Part shown: positions 1-9,627 of the stretch, one piece after another | Layout of the letters: the number at the start of each line of letters is the position of its first letter | How positions within the stretch are numbered: position 1 is the first letter of the stretch | Source: Acinetobacter sp. P8-3-8 | Lineage (GTDB): Bacteria; Pseudomonadota; Gammaproteobacteria; Pseudomonadales; Moraxellaceae | Reading direction: 5' to 3' | Assembly: GCF_000214135.1 (NCBI RefSeq) | Contig: NZ_AFIE01000005.1 | Span: 1-64,000 of the forward strand | DNA length: 64,000 bases | Made by a program: the position numbers and the translations under genes | Notes under the pieces: model-generated | What the model saw: only the letters and a program-made list of their open reading frames with translations | The model's database searches: none | What the model was told of the DNA's origin: nothing

Positions 1-2
1 TT

Positions 3-1334
3 GAATTAGATTTTACTTCTGAACAAAATTTAATTTTAGATAGCCGCTCGAATAATATAATAATTTCTGCCTGTGCAGGAGCTGGAAAGTCATCTACTTT
101 GATTGAAAAAGCAAATAGGGAAATAAAGTACAGCCATGCATGGAAGAAAATAGTAATTCTCACTTTTACAAACAAATCTAAAAATGATTTAACTGATAAA
201 ATTAAAACGGATTCTATTATAATTTCAACCTTTCATGGGTTTATATTTGAAAATATCTTCCCTTTTGATGCAAGAATTGTAGGTGAATTAGAGGAATCAT
301 TCCGTAAACATGCGGATACATATTCAGAGTGGTTAAATATTTTATATAATAAAAAAATAATTTTAGGATCTAAAGGGATAAATGATTTTGTGTTGCAACA
401 TGCTATAAAGTTGTGTGAAAAGAAAAATTTATTAAACTTTATAAAATCTAAATTTCATGCAATTTACATTGATGAGGCACAAGATAATAATTTCCAGCAA
501 TATGAACTAATAGATATTTTTATAAAATGTGGAATTAAGATTTTAATGGTTGGTGATCCAAATCAAACTTTATATTCATTTAGAGGAGCAAATGCTGATA
601 GGTTTTTAAGTTATTTTAAAGATGAACGGTTTGAAAATTATGTGTTAAATAGGAATTTTAGATGTCATTCTATAGTTAATGAAATTGCCAATAGTTATGC
701 TTTTCCAGAGTTTGATAAGCATAATGGTGGGGAGGGTTATATAATAATTAAAGAAAACCAACTGACTAGTGTTGTTCGTAAGTTAAAATATGAAACAATT
801 GTTTTTTTAAAGAAAACTAATGAAAGCTTAATAGATTATGATGGTAAGTTTTCAATACTAAAAGATTTATCTTTTGATATAGGTGTTAATGAGAATATAA
901 AGAAAGTGGTAATTTCTTTATTAAAAATGAAATTTCAGAGAAACTATTATGTATATAATCTAGAAGATGACTTAAATATTGATATAGATGGGATGGTAAA
1001 TAAAGATGTAGAAATTCTAAGAAGGAATCTAAATGAATTTATAAAAACTGAAGATGATAGATTTCTTAATGAAGCTTTAGATATGATAAATTATGATGAC
1101 TTTAAGGGTGAGGTTTTTAAAAATTATATTTTTTTAGAAAAGTTAGATATTACTAAAAATTTTTTTGTAAAATACAAATAATCATGTGACTATGACTATT
1201 CACTCTTCTAAAGGGCTTGAGTTTGATAATGTAATATTAAAAAAGATGATTTTTATTATAAGGGTATTCTAGAGAGAAATAATTTTTATGTTGCTTTAAC
1301 AAGAGCTAGAAAGCGAGTGATGGTAATTTTATAA
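3..1334 (+). pseudogene. UvrD-like superfamily 1 helicase, broken by frameshifts, 5' end outside window
   Basis: The frame is open from the window edge, so the start lies upstream. SF1 motifs appear in order: a Walker A loop (ACAGAGKSST) at 72-101, DEAQD (motif II) near 470, GDPNQTLYSFRGA (motif III) near 552, and NRNFRC (motif IV) near 650. The first frame stops at 1179-1181. The next helicase motif, HSSKGLEF, continues in a different frame at 1201-1221. The last motif, YVALTRARKRV, returns to the original frame at 1287-1319 and stops at 1334. Two compensating frameshifts therefore split the gene, the second beside an A-run at 1239-1244. Restored, the visible part is about 444 residues. The DNA is far more AT-rich than its neighbours, which suggests transfer. 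The size and type resemble the helicase partner (GajB) of Gabija-like defence pairs, but that is inference because no partner gene is visible. Confidence 0.8.
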
Positions 1335-1582
1335 ATAAATTTTATTCTAACTCTATCTAAGATGGTTATGCTGTTTTTCTAACCCTATCTAGAATATGTT
1401 TCTAGGAAATTAAAAATTCAAATTCATTAGATTAGTTGCAATTAATCAGCTCACTCTCTAATCATTTGTATTCCCAAAATATTTAAATCTTTCATACATA
1501 AGTCCACTATTCTTCAAAGCCACAAAGTTTTATGTTTCTATACATAAAACTTGAAAAGTATTGAAAGAAATAGGAGCGAACC

Positions 1583-2575
1583 ATGTCACAAGCAACCATG
1601 CAACACGTCATCATTACAGAACCCGGTGGCGTAGATAAACTCGCTTATGAAACGGTTGCAATCCCGCAAGCAAAAGCGGATGAAATCTTGGTAAAAGTAC
1701 ATGCATTTGGTATTAACCGCCCTGATATTTTACAACGCCAAGGCTTATACCCAATGCCTAAAGGCGTGACCCCAGTACCAGGCTTAGAAGTTGCAGGAAT
1801 CGTGGAAGCAGTTGGTGCAGATGTCACCCAGTTTAAAGTTGGTGACAAAGTTTGTGGTTTAACCAATGGTGGTGGCTATGCAGAATACTGTGTCGTTCCG
1901 CAAAGTCAGACATTAACCATTCCTGAAGGTGTAAGCTTTGTCCAAGCTGCGGCTATACCAGAAACATTCTTCACTGTTTGGGCAAATGTATTCCAAATGG
2001 CGAAAGCAAAAGCAGGCGAAACACTATTGGTACATGGTGGTGCAAGTGGGATTGGTACAACGGTACTGATGTTATGTAAAGCCTTTGGTATCAAGACCTT
2101 TGCAACTGTGGGTACAGATGAAAAAGTCCAAGCAATCGCCGATTTAACCGATGCTATTAACTACAAAACTCAAGATTTTGAAAAAGTTATTCAAGAAAAG
2201 ACCAACAATGAAGGCGTGGATGTCATTCTCGATATGGTTGGTGCGCCATATTTAGAAAAGAACTTAAACTTACTGCGCCGTGATGGTCGTTTGGTTTATA
2301 TCGCTTTCTTAGCTGGTGCAAAAGCCAAAGAGATTTCACTTGGTCAAATCATGATGAAACGATTGACAATCACAGGTTCAACCATGCGCGCACGTACTAC
2401 TGCGGAAAAAGCTGAGATTGCACAAGGCATACAACAACAAGTTGCTCCGCTTTGGGCAAAAGGTGAATGTTTACCGATGATCTATCAAACCTTTAAATTT
2501 GATCAAATCCAAGACGCACATGCGAGTATGGATACTGGTGAACACATTGGTAAAGTTGTGGTTGAAGTACTTTAA
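1583..2575 (+). CDS. NAD(P)H quinone oxidoreductase, PIG3-type MDR family
   Basis: This is a 330-residue medium-chain dehydrogenase/reductase without the structural zinc cysteines, like NADPH:quinone reductases. The N-terminal GroES-like half contains NRPDILQRQGLYP and PGLEVAGIVEAVG. The cofactor-binding half carries the glycine-rich segment HGGASGIGTT near residue 152. The likely role is NADPH-dependent one-electron reduction of quinones in the cytoplasm; the physiological substrate cannot be read from sequence. AGGAG sits six bases before the ATG, so the start is secure. It is a single gene facing a convergent second MDR gene across a shared terminator. Confidence 0.88.
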   Translation: MSQATMQHVIITEPGGVDKLAYETVAIPQAKADEILVKVHAFGINRPDILQRQGLYPMPKGVTPVPGLEVAGIVEAVGADVTQFKVGDKVCGLTNGGGYAEYCVVPQSQTLTIPEGVSFVQAAAIPETFFTVWANVFQMAKAKAGETLLVHGGASGIGTTVLMLCKAFGIKTFATVGTDEKVQAIADLTDAINYKTQDFEKVIQEKTNNEGVDVILDMVGAPYLEKNLNLLRRDGRLVYIAFLAGAKAKEISLGQIMMKRLTITGSTMRARTTAEKAEIAQGIQQQVAPLWAKGECLPMIYQTFKFDQIQDAHASMDTGEHIGKVVVEVL

Positions 2576-2606
2576 ATACAATACATATTTAGCTGATTTA
2601 TGATCC

Positions 2607-2648
2607 AAAATAAACTTCTCATTTCAATTGAAACGAGGAGTTTATTTT
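2607..2648. terminator. Bidirectional terminator between convergent MDR genes
   Basis: Near-perfect inverted repeat: AAATAAACTtCTC on the left pairs with GAGgAGTTTATTT on the right around a CAATTG-centred loop. A-rich and T-rich flanks let it act for both the plus-strand and minus-strand gene. Confidence 0.7.
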
Positions 2649-2672
2649 AGATTAACAATCTTTAAATAAAGC

Positions 2673-3683
2673 CTAAAAACCTTCTAGTACAATTTTTCCA
2701 ATACTTTTCCCGCTCTCGATCAGCGTATGTGCTTTCACAATATGCTCAGCATTAATCAAACCTAGATTTTCAGAAAGAGTAGTTTTAATTTTGCCTTGAT
2801 CAACCAATTCAGCGAGATGATTTAAAATCTGTCTTTGGCGTGGCATATCATGAGTTTGGAATGTAGAGCGGGTAAACATAGATTCCCAATGAATTGCTAC
2901 AGATTTGATTTTAAAAGGATTGATGACAAAATTATCAGGGTCATCAATCAAGCCAAAGTGGCCTTGTGGCGCAATTAAATTAGCAATCGACTGGGTATAA
3001 CCCGCTGTACCTGTAATTGAAAAAATAAAATCAGGTAAGCCAATATTCAAATCAAGCACTTGCTGTTCTAAGGGCTGATGGTGATCGATAATATAATCCG
3101 CACCAATGGATTTTAACCATGCTTTGGACTCAGGACGTGAAGCAGTTGCAATGACTTTAAGATTGGTCAATGTTTTTAAAAGTTGTACGGCTATCGAACC
3201 GACCCCACCCGCAGCGCCAATCACTAAAATAACGGCATTTAAATCTGTAGATTCTTGTACTTTTAGACGATCAAATAACATTTCCCATGCAGTAATTGAA
3301 GTTAATGGTAGGGCAGCAGCTTCGGCATTGGTGAGTGTTTTTGGCTTTAAGCCAACGATTCTTTCATCGACCAATTGAAACTCTGCATACGAACCATTGC
3401 GCTGATTTGAACCTGCATAAAAGACTTCATCACCGACTTTATAGTGTTGAACTTGTTCACCTACCGCCCGAACGATACCTACTGCATCATGCCCTAAAAT
3501 TTTCCACGCTTCATTTTCACTTGAAGTACGTTGACGCATTTTAATGTCGACAGGATTCACCGAAATGGCTTTTACTTCTACCAAAAGATCGTGTCCAGTT
3601 GCAGTAGGTTTTTCTATTTCAATATCTGAAAAAACATGAGGTTGTGAAATAGGTAAAGGTTTCTTGTAGGCAACTGCTTTCAT
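2673..3683 (-). CDS. Zinc-type alcohol dehydrogenase family oxidoreductase (MDR)
   Basis: A 336-residue MDR protein resembling the zinc-binding alcohol dehydrogenase subfamily related to quinone reductases. The N-terminal half has SVNPVDIKMRQ and GHDAVGIVRAVG; the Rossmann half has VIGAAGGVGSIAVQLLK near residue 155. It probably reduces a carbonyl or quinone substrate with NAD(P)H, substrate unknown. A GGAG ribosome-binding site lies seven bases before the ATG at 3683. It is convergent with the preceding MDR gene but only distantly related to it, so this is not a recent tandem duplication. Confidence 0.82.
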   Translation of the reverse strand: MKAVAYKKPLPISQPHVFSDIEIEKPTATGHDLLVEVKAISVNPVDIKMRQRTSSENEAWKILGHDAVGIVRAVGEQVQHYKVGDEVFYAGSNQRNGSYAEFQLVDERIVGLKPKTLTNAEAAALPLTSITAWEMLFDRLKVQESTDLNAVILVIGAAGGVGSIAVQLLKTLTNLKVIATASRPESKAWLKSIGADYIIDHHQPLEQQVLDLNIGLPDFIFSITGTAGYTQSIANLIAPQGHFGLIDDPDNFVINPFKIKSVAIHWESMFTRSTFQTHDMPRQRQILNHLAELVDQGKIKTTLSENLGLINAEHIVKAHTLIESGKSIGKIVLEGF

Positions 3684-3997
3684 TCGATTTCTCCATTTTT
3701 ATCGTCTAATAATGAATAGCAAAAATTGAATGACTTAGAAAGTGCAGAATTGTGTACCCATATATTTTATGTGAAAAATAATTTAATTTTCGAACAATAG
3801 GAATCAAATAACTTAGCCGAATAATTTCCATCTTTTGTCGTTTGTCTCATTCACACTATTCACTTTAAATTTTGATCAACTATTGAAGTGGAGATTGCTT
3901 TATCCAGTCAGCGTAACATTATCTGTATTATCTCTGATTTAATTTTAAAATTATGCGAAAATAGTCATTCTATTTATCTCATTGTTTTAAGGCTCCC
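3684..3997. other. Divergent intergenic region, 314 bp
   Basis: AT-rich spacer between the minus-strand MDR gene and the plus-strand gene at 3998. It must hold both promoters, but I cannot single out convincing -35/-10 pairs. No ORF, repeat or RNA gene was recognised. Confidence 0.5.
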
Positions 3998-4510
3998 ATG
4001 ACAGATTCTTCTTCATCATTAAGTGATATTGAAATTTTAGACGTTCTACAATCGATGAAATCGGATGAACTGGATGTCGAAGCACAAAAAATCATTCGTG
4101 ATGGTGGAAAAGCAGGGCGTCAAGAAGCACATAAACGCGCATTGGTTGCATTGCATGACAGCTTTGAAGAGAAGTTTGTTGAAGCTGTGTCTTTGGCTTT
4201 AGATTTAAATGAAGCTCAGGCGAAAAAAATTCGTTATAAAAAAGATCGTATCCGAATTTTAAAAGTACGTGGTATCGATTATTTAGCGATTGATGGCGCT
4301 GAAACTGCACAGGTTTTATCGCAAGTTGCGCAAGCAATTATTCGTGAAGATGCAACGGTAACCCGTGATTTGCACAATATTTTTCCGTTTTGGAAAGAAG
4401 GTTGGCCAATGGTTCAGTTCGACAGTGCTTATAAAATTTTAGCAGATGATATTTCAATTCATTATCAAGCGGTACTTGATCAATTGATTCATCTTTATGG
4501 TGGTAATTAA
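3998..4510 (+). CDS. Conserved hypothetical protein, acidic N-terminus
   Basis: 170 residues, not recognised. The first 40 residues are Ser/Asp/Glu-rich. They are followed by a charged predicted helical region (residues 40-90, rich in Lys, Arg, Glu) and a C-terminal part with aromatic residues (NIFPFWKEGWPMVQF near residue 128). There is no signal peptide or membrane segment, so it is probably cytoplasmic. It ends in front of a strong hairpin terminator, which supports a real monocistronic gene. I considered the ribosome-associated DarP/YjgA family, but the sequence does not match it well enough to name it. Confidence 0.7.
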   Translation: MTDSSSSLSDIEILDVLQSMKSDELDVEAQKIIRDGGKAGRQEAHKRALVALHDSFEEKFVEAVSLALDLNEAQAKKIRYKKDRIRILKVRGIDYLAIDGAETAQVLSQVAQAIIREDATVTRDLHNIFPFWKEGWPMVQFDSAYKILADDISIHYQAVLDQLIHLYGGN

Positions 4511-4593
4511 GTTTTTAATTAAACATCAATTTAGCTGAGGAAATACATTGCTACTCTATGTATTAGACCTATTTTAAAATAGGCAACAGCATC

Positions 4594-4623
4594 AAAAAAA
4601 GCACCATTGAATGGTGCTTTTTT
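4594..4623. terminator. Strong intrinsic terminator
   Basis: AAAAAAGCACCATT-ga-ATGGTGCTTTTTT, a perfect GC-containing stem with A and T tracts on both sides. It lies between convergent genes and can serve both. Confidence 0.85.
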
Positions 4624-4668
4624 ACATATTTTAGGACAAGACAATTATTGATTCATATATCAAAGATA

Positions 4669-6012
4669 TTAAGAACCCAGTGTTGAATATAGTGGGAAAA
4701 TACCAAACACCAACGCTGTTACTAACATCACTAGACAGGTCACAATTGCCCATTTGATTGCAAACTTTTGATGTTGTCCAAATTCAATCCCCGCCAAACC
4801 ACATAATAAATAGGTTGAAGGAACCAATGGTGAAAGTAAGTGTACAGGCTGACCAACAATAGAAGCACGTGCCATTTCAACTGGCGTAATGCCGTAGTGG
4901 CTTGCTGCTTCAGACAGAATAGGTAATACACCGTAGTAGAATGCATCATTCGACATAAAGAAGGTGAGTGGCATACTCACAATCGCTGTAATGGGTGCTA
5001 AGTAAGGTCCCATGCTATCAGGAATAATCGCGACCAATTCCTTAGACATAGCATCAACCATACCTGTACCAGACAGAATACCAGTGAAAATACCTGCCGC
5101 AAAAATAATGCCGACAACATTCAATGCACTGCCCGCATGGTGAGCAACTAAACTCTTTTGCATGTCGATGTCTTTATAGTTCACGACTAATGCGATACAT
5201 AGTGCGACCATAAATAGAATCGGCATTGGTAATACGCCTTTTACCAAACAGATCATTAATCCGAGTGTTAATAAACCATTAAACCATCTTAAATGTGCAC
5301 GATTAGCTTCAGGGTTAGTCGAGATTTGAATATCATCGCCATGACTAATGTCTAGTTCAACGATCCCCAAACGTTTACGTTCCATTCGACCATACATATA
5401 ACCTAGGAAATACAACCAAACGATTGCGATCACCATCGGTAAAATCATCGGTACAAATACATCACTTGGATCTACATGCAAGGCACTGGCAGCACGTGCG
5501 GTCGGGCCTCCCCAAGGGGTTAAGTTCATGATTCCACTGGCGAGCATCATTAAACATGCCATGATCAATGGACTCATACCTAATCGTTTGTAGAGTGGAA
5601 GCATTGCTGCAACACAAATCATATAGGTGGTTGAACCATCACCATCTAAAGAAACAATGATTGTGAGCGTAATTGTACCGATCACAACTTTCAGCGGATC
5701 ACCTTTCACCAATTTAAGGATGAATTTGACGGAAGGGTCAAATAAACCTGTATCAATCATGATGGCAAAGTAAAGAATAGCGAAAAGTAACATGACGCCA
5801 GTAGGTGCAAGTTTTTTCACACCTTCAAGCATCATTTCACCGAGTTCTTTAAGTTCAATGTGCGCCAAACTATCGACGTAAAAACTAAGACCGTAAGCAA
5901 TGAGAGCAAATAAAATAGGAATAAGTGTTAAAGCGGCAAGTGGAGTCATTCGTCTAGACATAATCAAGTACATAAAGCACAAGATCATGCCCAAACCTAA
6001 TACGGTTAACAT
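4669..6012 (-). CDS. CitMHS family citrate/metal-citrate symporter
   Basis: A 447-residue inner-membrane protein made of about eleven hydrophobic segments, the size expected for the CitMHS family (uptake of divalent-metal citrate complexes with protons). Family-like features are the conserved SLDGDGSTTYMIC segment near residue 125, the TPWGGPTARAASAL segment near 172, and the C-terminal SPLVPSTYLLCGLAGIEFG segment. The ATG at 6012 has AGGA seven bases upstream. It stands alone; the nearest genes are unrelated. Imported citrate could feed the TCA enzymes encoded elsewhere in the window, but no sensor-regulator pair is adjacent. Metal specificity cannot be told from sequence. Confidence 0.85.
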   Translation of the reverse strand: MLTVLGLGMILCFMYLIMSRRMTPLAALTLIPILFALIAYGLSFYVDSLAHIELKELGEMMLEGVKKLAPTGVMLLFAILYFAIMIDTGLFDPSVKFILKLVKGDPLKVVIGTITLTIIVSLDGDGSTTYMICVAAMLPLYKRLGMSPLIMACLMMLASGIMNLTPWGGPTARAASALHVDPSDVFVPMILPMVIAIVWLYFLGYMYGRMERKRLGIVELDISHGDDIQISTNPEANRAHLRWFNGLLTLGLMICLVKGVLPMPILFMVALCIALVVNYKDIDMQKSLVAHHAGSALNVVGIIFAAGIFTGILSGTGMVDAMSKELVAIIPDSMGPYLAPITAIVSMPLTFFMSNDAFYYGVLPILSEAASHYGITPVEMARASIVGQPVHLLSPLVPSTYLLCGLAGIEFGQHQKFAIKWAIVTCLVMLVTALVFGIFPLYSTLGS

Positions 6013-6510
6013 GGTTCAATCCTTGAGTCAGACTTTTACTAGGCAAAGTCTTTTTTGTTCTGGTGGTGAGTGATGCTAAAGAGTTATAAACAAAATGGAA
6101 ATATATAAAAAAAATATTGAATTTACTATTATTTATTAAATAAATAGTTATTAAGAAACATAGATTTATATTTGCCATCAAATTTCGATCCCAAATTGGT
6201 GCATAATATTAATAAATTGATTTTAAACATTTTTAATTTTAATTAGTTTTAATTTGTACTTTTTAAACATTTGTCGCATTTCTAAAATTTATATATCGTT
6301 ATTCAAAAATTGCTTATGTGCTGGAAAGGCTTTTGATTAGGGAGGTTTGTTGTATCGCCTCTCATAAAAAAGTGTGCTGACAATACAGTTTGATGATCCA
6401 AAGCGCATATATTTTGAATGAATATGATCATAAAACTAAAAAACCAAGCAATATCATTTGCTTGGTTTTTAAAATACGAATTTAACAATAAAATTAAAAT
6501 AGAGAATGCT
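6013..6510. other. Intergenic region, 498 bp
   Basis: Very AT-rich. It holds the upstream region of the citrate transporter and, near its left end, the terminator of the CorC-type gene (6438-6470). A minus-strand open frame across 6303-6548 has no ribosome-binding site and overlaps the terminator, so I do not call a gene. Confidence 0.5.
6438..6470 (-). terminator. Intrinsic terminator of the CorC-type gene
   Basis: AAAAACCAAGCAA and TTGCTTGGTTTTT form a stem around a short loop. In the minus-strand transcript the stem is followed by a T-run. Confidence 0.75.
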
Positions 6511-7833
6511 TTAAGATTCTTCCGTTGACTCGAGTTCAGGTCTTTCAAGTAAACGAGTCACTAAAAGCTGATCGATTTTAAAATGATCAACATCGACCAC
6601 TTCAAATTTATAACCGCCAAAAATCACTGTATCCGCAGGTTTAGGGATTTTTCGTAATTGATACATCATAAAGCCAGCAAGGGTTTCATAGCTTTCTTCA
6701 TCAGGCATTTCATCAATGGCTAAGGCATGTTTCATGTCTTCAATAGGCGTACTGCCTTCAATTAACCATGAATTATTATCGCGTTTAATAATTTGCAGTT
6801 CTTCATCAATCGGAGTTACCCAATCGCCCATTACGGTGATCATAATATCTGAAAGAGTAATGACACCGACAACCAAGGCATATTCGTTGATTACGACGGC
6901 AAATTTTTCTTTGGTTGAACGAAAACGGTCTAATAATTCAGAAAGCGTTAAAGTATCTGGTATGGTTAAAACGGTACGAATGGTATTTTCATTCAACTGT
7001 AGTAAAGATTGATTATTGAGAATACGTACTAAAATATCTTTAGCATCTATATAGCCAATCACATCATCAATATTTTCACTACAGACTAAAAATTTAGAAT
7101 ATGGGTATTCAGCCAATTTCTGACGAATACTCGCTTCAGATTCTTTGAGGGTAAAATACACTACATTTTCACGAGTGGTCATACTCGATGGGACGTTACG
7201 TTCTTCGAGTTCAAATACATTTTCAATAAAATGATGTTCTTGCTTTTGTAAAACACCTGCTTGCGCACCTGCATCCATCACAGCAGAAATATCATCAAAG
7301 GTAATATTGTCTTCACGTGTGGTATTCACTTTAAATAAGCGAAATAACATATTGGCAATTGCGTTGATAAACCATGCTAAAGGTTTACAGATGATGATAA
7401 AAATTTGAATTGGATTGATGACAGATACAGCAATTTTTTCAGGTGCAATCATGGCCAAACGTTTTGGCATGAGGTCTGCAAAAAGAATAAACAGTGATGT
7501 GACTAGAGTAAATGACAGAACAAAACTGATTGTTTCAGCCCAATCGCCGACATAGAAACGAGAAACCAATTCAAAGAAATAGGGTCTAAATGCACCTTCA
7601 CCTAAAATACCGCCAAGAATAGCGACAGCATTCAAGCCAATTTGTGAGGCAGCAAAAAAGTTCGCTGAATTTTGCTGTAAATCTAAGACTTTTTGCGCAC
7701 GTTCGTCGCCTGATTCTGCAAGAATTTTTAATTTAACTTTACGCGCACCAGCCAGTGCGATTTCGGTTAAAGATAAAAAACCTGCTCCTGCAATGAGAAT
7801 GACGATGATTACGATATTCTGGAAGAGGCTCAC
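6511..7833 (-). CDS. HlyC/CorC family membrane protein (CNNM-CBS-CorC_HlyC)
   Basis: 440 residues. An N-terminal CNNM/DUF21 part with hydrophobic segments covers residues 1-190; the first is VIIVILIAGAGFLSLTEIAL. Two CBS modules follow (about 205-330; VGVITLSDIM lies in the second), then a C-terminal CorC_HlyC domain (about 345-430; ETLAGFMMYQLRKIP). Proteins with this order are linked to Mg2+/Co2+ efflux or ion homeostasis at the inner membrane. The start is GTG at 7833, with AGGTGG four bases upstream. It lies next to a LysR gene on the same strand, but a hairpin separates them, so they are probably separate transcripts. Confidence 0.88.
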   Translation of the reverse strand: MSLFQNIVIIVILIAGAGFLSLTEIALAGARKVKLKILAESGDERAQKVLDLQQNSANFFAASQIGLNAVAILGGILGEGAFRPYFFELVSRFYVGDWAETISFVLSFTLVTSLFILFADLMPKRLAMIAPEKIAVSVINPIQIFIIICKPLAWFINAIANMLFRLFKVNTTREDNITFDDISAVMDAGAQAGVLQKQEHHFIENVFELEERNVPSSMTTRENVVYFTLKESEASIRQKLAEYPYSKFLVCSENIDDVIGYIDAKDILVRILNNQSLLQLNENTIRTVLTIPDTLTLSELLDRFRSTKEKFAVVINEYALVVGVITLSDIMITVMGDWVTPIDEELQIIKRDNNSWLIEGSTPIEDMKHALAIDEMPDEESYETLAGFMMYQLRKIPKPADTVIFGGYKFEVVDVDHFKIDQLLVTRLLERPELESTEES

Positions 7834-7899
7834 GTATCCACCTGTGGATCATCATTATAATGAGATATTATTAATACAATAACTTAACATATAAAAGAA

Positions 7900-7923
7900 G
7901 GTGGTAGTGAGTAACTCACTACC
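7900..7923 (-). terminator. Hairpin downstream of the LysR gene
   Basis: A perfect 10-bp inverted repeat (GGTAGTGAGT / ACTCACTACC) at 7903-7923. In the minus-strand transcript it is followed by a short T-rich stretch, so it probably terminates the LysR transcript. Confidence 0.5.
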
Positions 7924-7975
7924 GACTTGGAATTAGTATAATCTTGAAATGATAAGAATTTAACAATAATTGCGA

Positions 7976-8965
7976 TTAATACTGAGAAAAATGCGAATTA
8001 TTCTGCATAAATTCCCGATTTTCTTCTTCAATCATTTGACGTGCAACATAGAGGATTAATTGTCTTAACCAACGATGCGCAGGGTGATGATGAAGTAAAG
8101 GACACCATGCCATTTTTAATTCAAATTCAGGAATATAAAATGGTGGATCTTTAATCAGTAGATTTTGGCTTTTGGCTTGTAAACGAGCAATACGTGTCGG
8201 TAATGTTGCAATCAAATCAACATTGGATGCCAAAAGTGCAGGCATTTGATAATGACGCGTAAATACAGAAATTTTACGTTTTTGTCCGATACGCTCTAAA
8301 GCTTGATCAATCCATCCCAAACCCGCTTGTTTTTCAGGGTTGACGCCAAAACCAACGCCCATACCTGTTTTAGAAACCCAAATATGTTGTGCATCTAAAT
8401 AGCTTTTAAGGTTTAAATTGCTTGCAGCAGGGTGTTTATTATTCAATAAACATGAAAAACTGTCACGCCAGACCAAGACTTGGTGGAAACTTTGTGGAAT
8501 TTCATTAAAACGGTTAATCGCTAAATCAACTTTACCTTGTTCCATGTCACGATAAGACACATCACTTGGTGTTAAGAAGTCTAGAACGACATTTGGTGCT
8601 TCGGAACGTAATGCTTTCACCAAACGAGGTACCAAAGTTGCTTCTGCATAATCAGAAGTCATAATTCGGAACACACGATTGGATGTATAAGGTCGAAACT
8701 CTGTACGCGGTTCCAAAATCATGGACAAGTCGGACAGTGCATCACGAATACGAGGTTGTAATTCTAAAGCACGTTCTGTTGGAGTCATTCCTTCAGATGA
8801 GCGGATCAGAAGTGGATCATTAAATAAGTTACGTAAACGACGTAAAATATTACTCATTGCAGGTTGGGTAACGCCTAACTGCTCTGCTGCACGAGTTACA
8901 TTTTTTTCACGTAGAAGAACATCAAGGTAAATTAGAAGGTTAAGGTCGACCCGCTCCAGATTCAT
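7976..8965 (-). CDS. LysR family transcriptional regulator
   Basis: 329 residues. An N-terminal winged helix-turn-helix (residues 5-65, with NVTRAAEQLGVTQPAMSNILRRLR) is followed by a periplasmic-binding-like effector domain from about residue 95. The organisation is the NodD/LeuO-like branch of LTTRs. The target is unknown: the divergent neighbour across a 660-bp gap is aceA, so regulation of glyoxylate metabolism is possible but rests only on position. The ATG at 8965 has a weak ribosome-binding site. The C-terminal tail (EEENREFMQNNSHFSQY) is polar and longer than usual. Confidence 0.88.
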   Translation of the reverse strand: MNLERVDLNLLIYLDVLLREKNVTRAAEQLGVTQPAMSNILRRLRNLFNDPLLIRSSEGMTPTERALELQPRIRDALSDLSMILEPRTEFRPYTSNRVFRIMTSDYAEATLVPRLVKALRSEAPNVVLDFLTPSDVSYRDMEQGKVDLAINRFNEIPQSFHQVLVWRDSFSCLLNNKHPAASNLNLKSYLDAQHIWVSKTGMGVGFGVNPEKQAGLGWIDQALERIGQKRKISVFTRHYQMPALLASNVDLIATLPTRIARLQAKSQNLLIKDPPFYIPEFELKMAWCPLLHHHPAHRWLRQLILYVARQMIEEENREFMQNNSHFSQY

Positions 8966-9627
8966 AAAATAAATACCGAAAATAAAATTCTGAAATCATT
9001 TTGAATTATGCCATAAGGAAATGGTCTTGTGTGCAAAGCAGATGAAAAAAACATCATGTTATTTTTTTAATTTATTCATTATAAATTTCATCTGAAGCTA
9101 AAGAGACAACTTGAAAATCAGACTTATTCATACAGCCATAAACTCATGTCTTAAGTCATCTTATTTTCATAAATCTGACAAATCGAACCTAATTGTTAAA
9201 TGTATTGATCTTTTTTGATGAGATTCAAATCAATTTAAATCAAGCATTCGGTTGGATTCTCGTCATAATCGCAGATTATATCGCTAAAAATGAGCCAATC
9301 GAGTTATTTTGTTACAGGTTCAGACTTAAGTCTAATGACCTTAAAAGTAAAGGAATGGACTATTTTCAAACACATTGTAAAAGTATGGAAATAAATAAAA
9401 GTGTTAATAAATAAAATCTTATGAGATTCACTGGTGATTATAATACGACTTTGATCTACATATTTTTTAAATAAATACTGAAAATTAACTGAGAATATTG
9501 GATTAATTGGTGTAGTCAAACTAAGCTAGGCCCATAACAACGAAGTGCTCGAAGTCTGAACAATCAAATAGCGAGCGGATTAGGCCCTTCGATTGATGAA
9601 ATCCTAATATTATTACAGGAAAATATC
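8966..9627. other. Divergent LysR-aceA intergenic region and aceA leader
   Basis: 662 bp without a supportable gene. Two open frames of 71-73 codons in opposite directions (9193-9414, 9304-9519) overlap each other, lack ribosome-binding sites and look random. The last 100 bases before aceA contain TAGGCCC twice (about 9529 and 9580), and ATTAGG pairs with CCTAAT further downstream, so the aceA leader may fold. Promoters for both genes must lie here; I see no clear consensus hexamers. Confidence 0.45.

Noticed and set aside
3998-4510. Assignment of the 170-residue protein to the DarP/YjgA family
   Set aside because: The length is similar and both are charged and helical, but the sequence does not follow the family's conserved pattern, so it is left unnamed.
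9193-9519. Two open frames of 71-73 codons on opposite strands before aceA
   Set aside because: They overlap each other, lack ribosome-binding sites, have no recognisable motif and sit in AT-rich leader DNA where such frames arise by chance.
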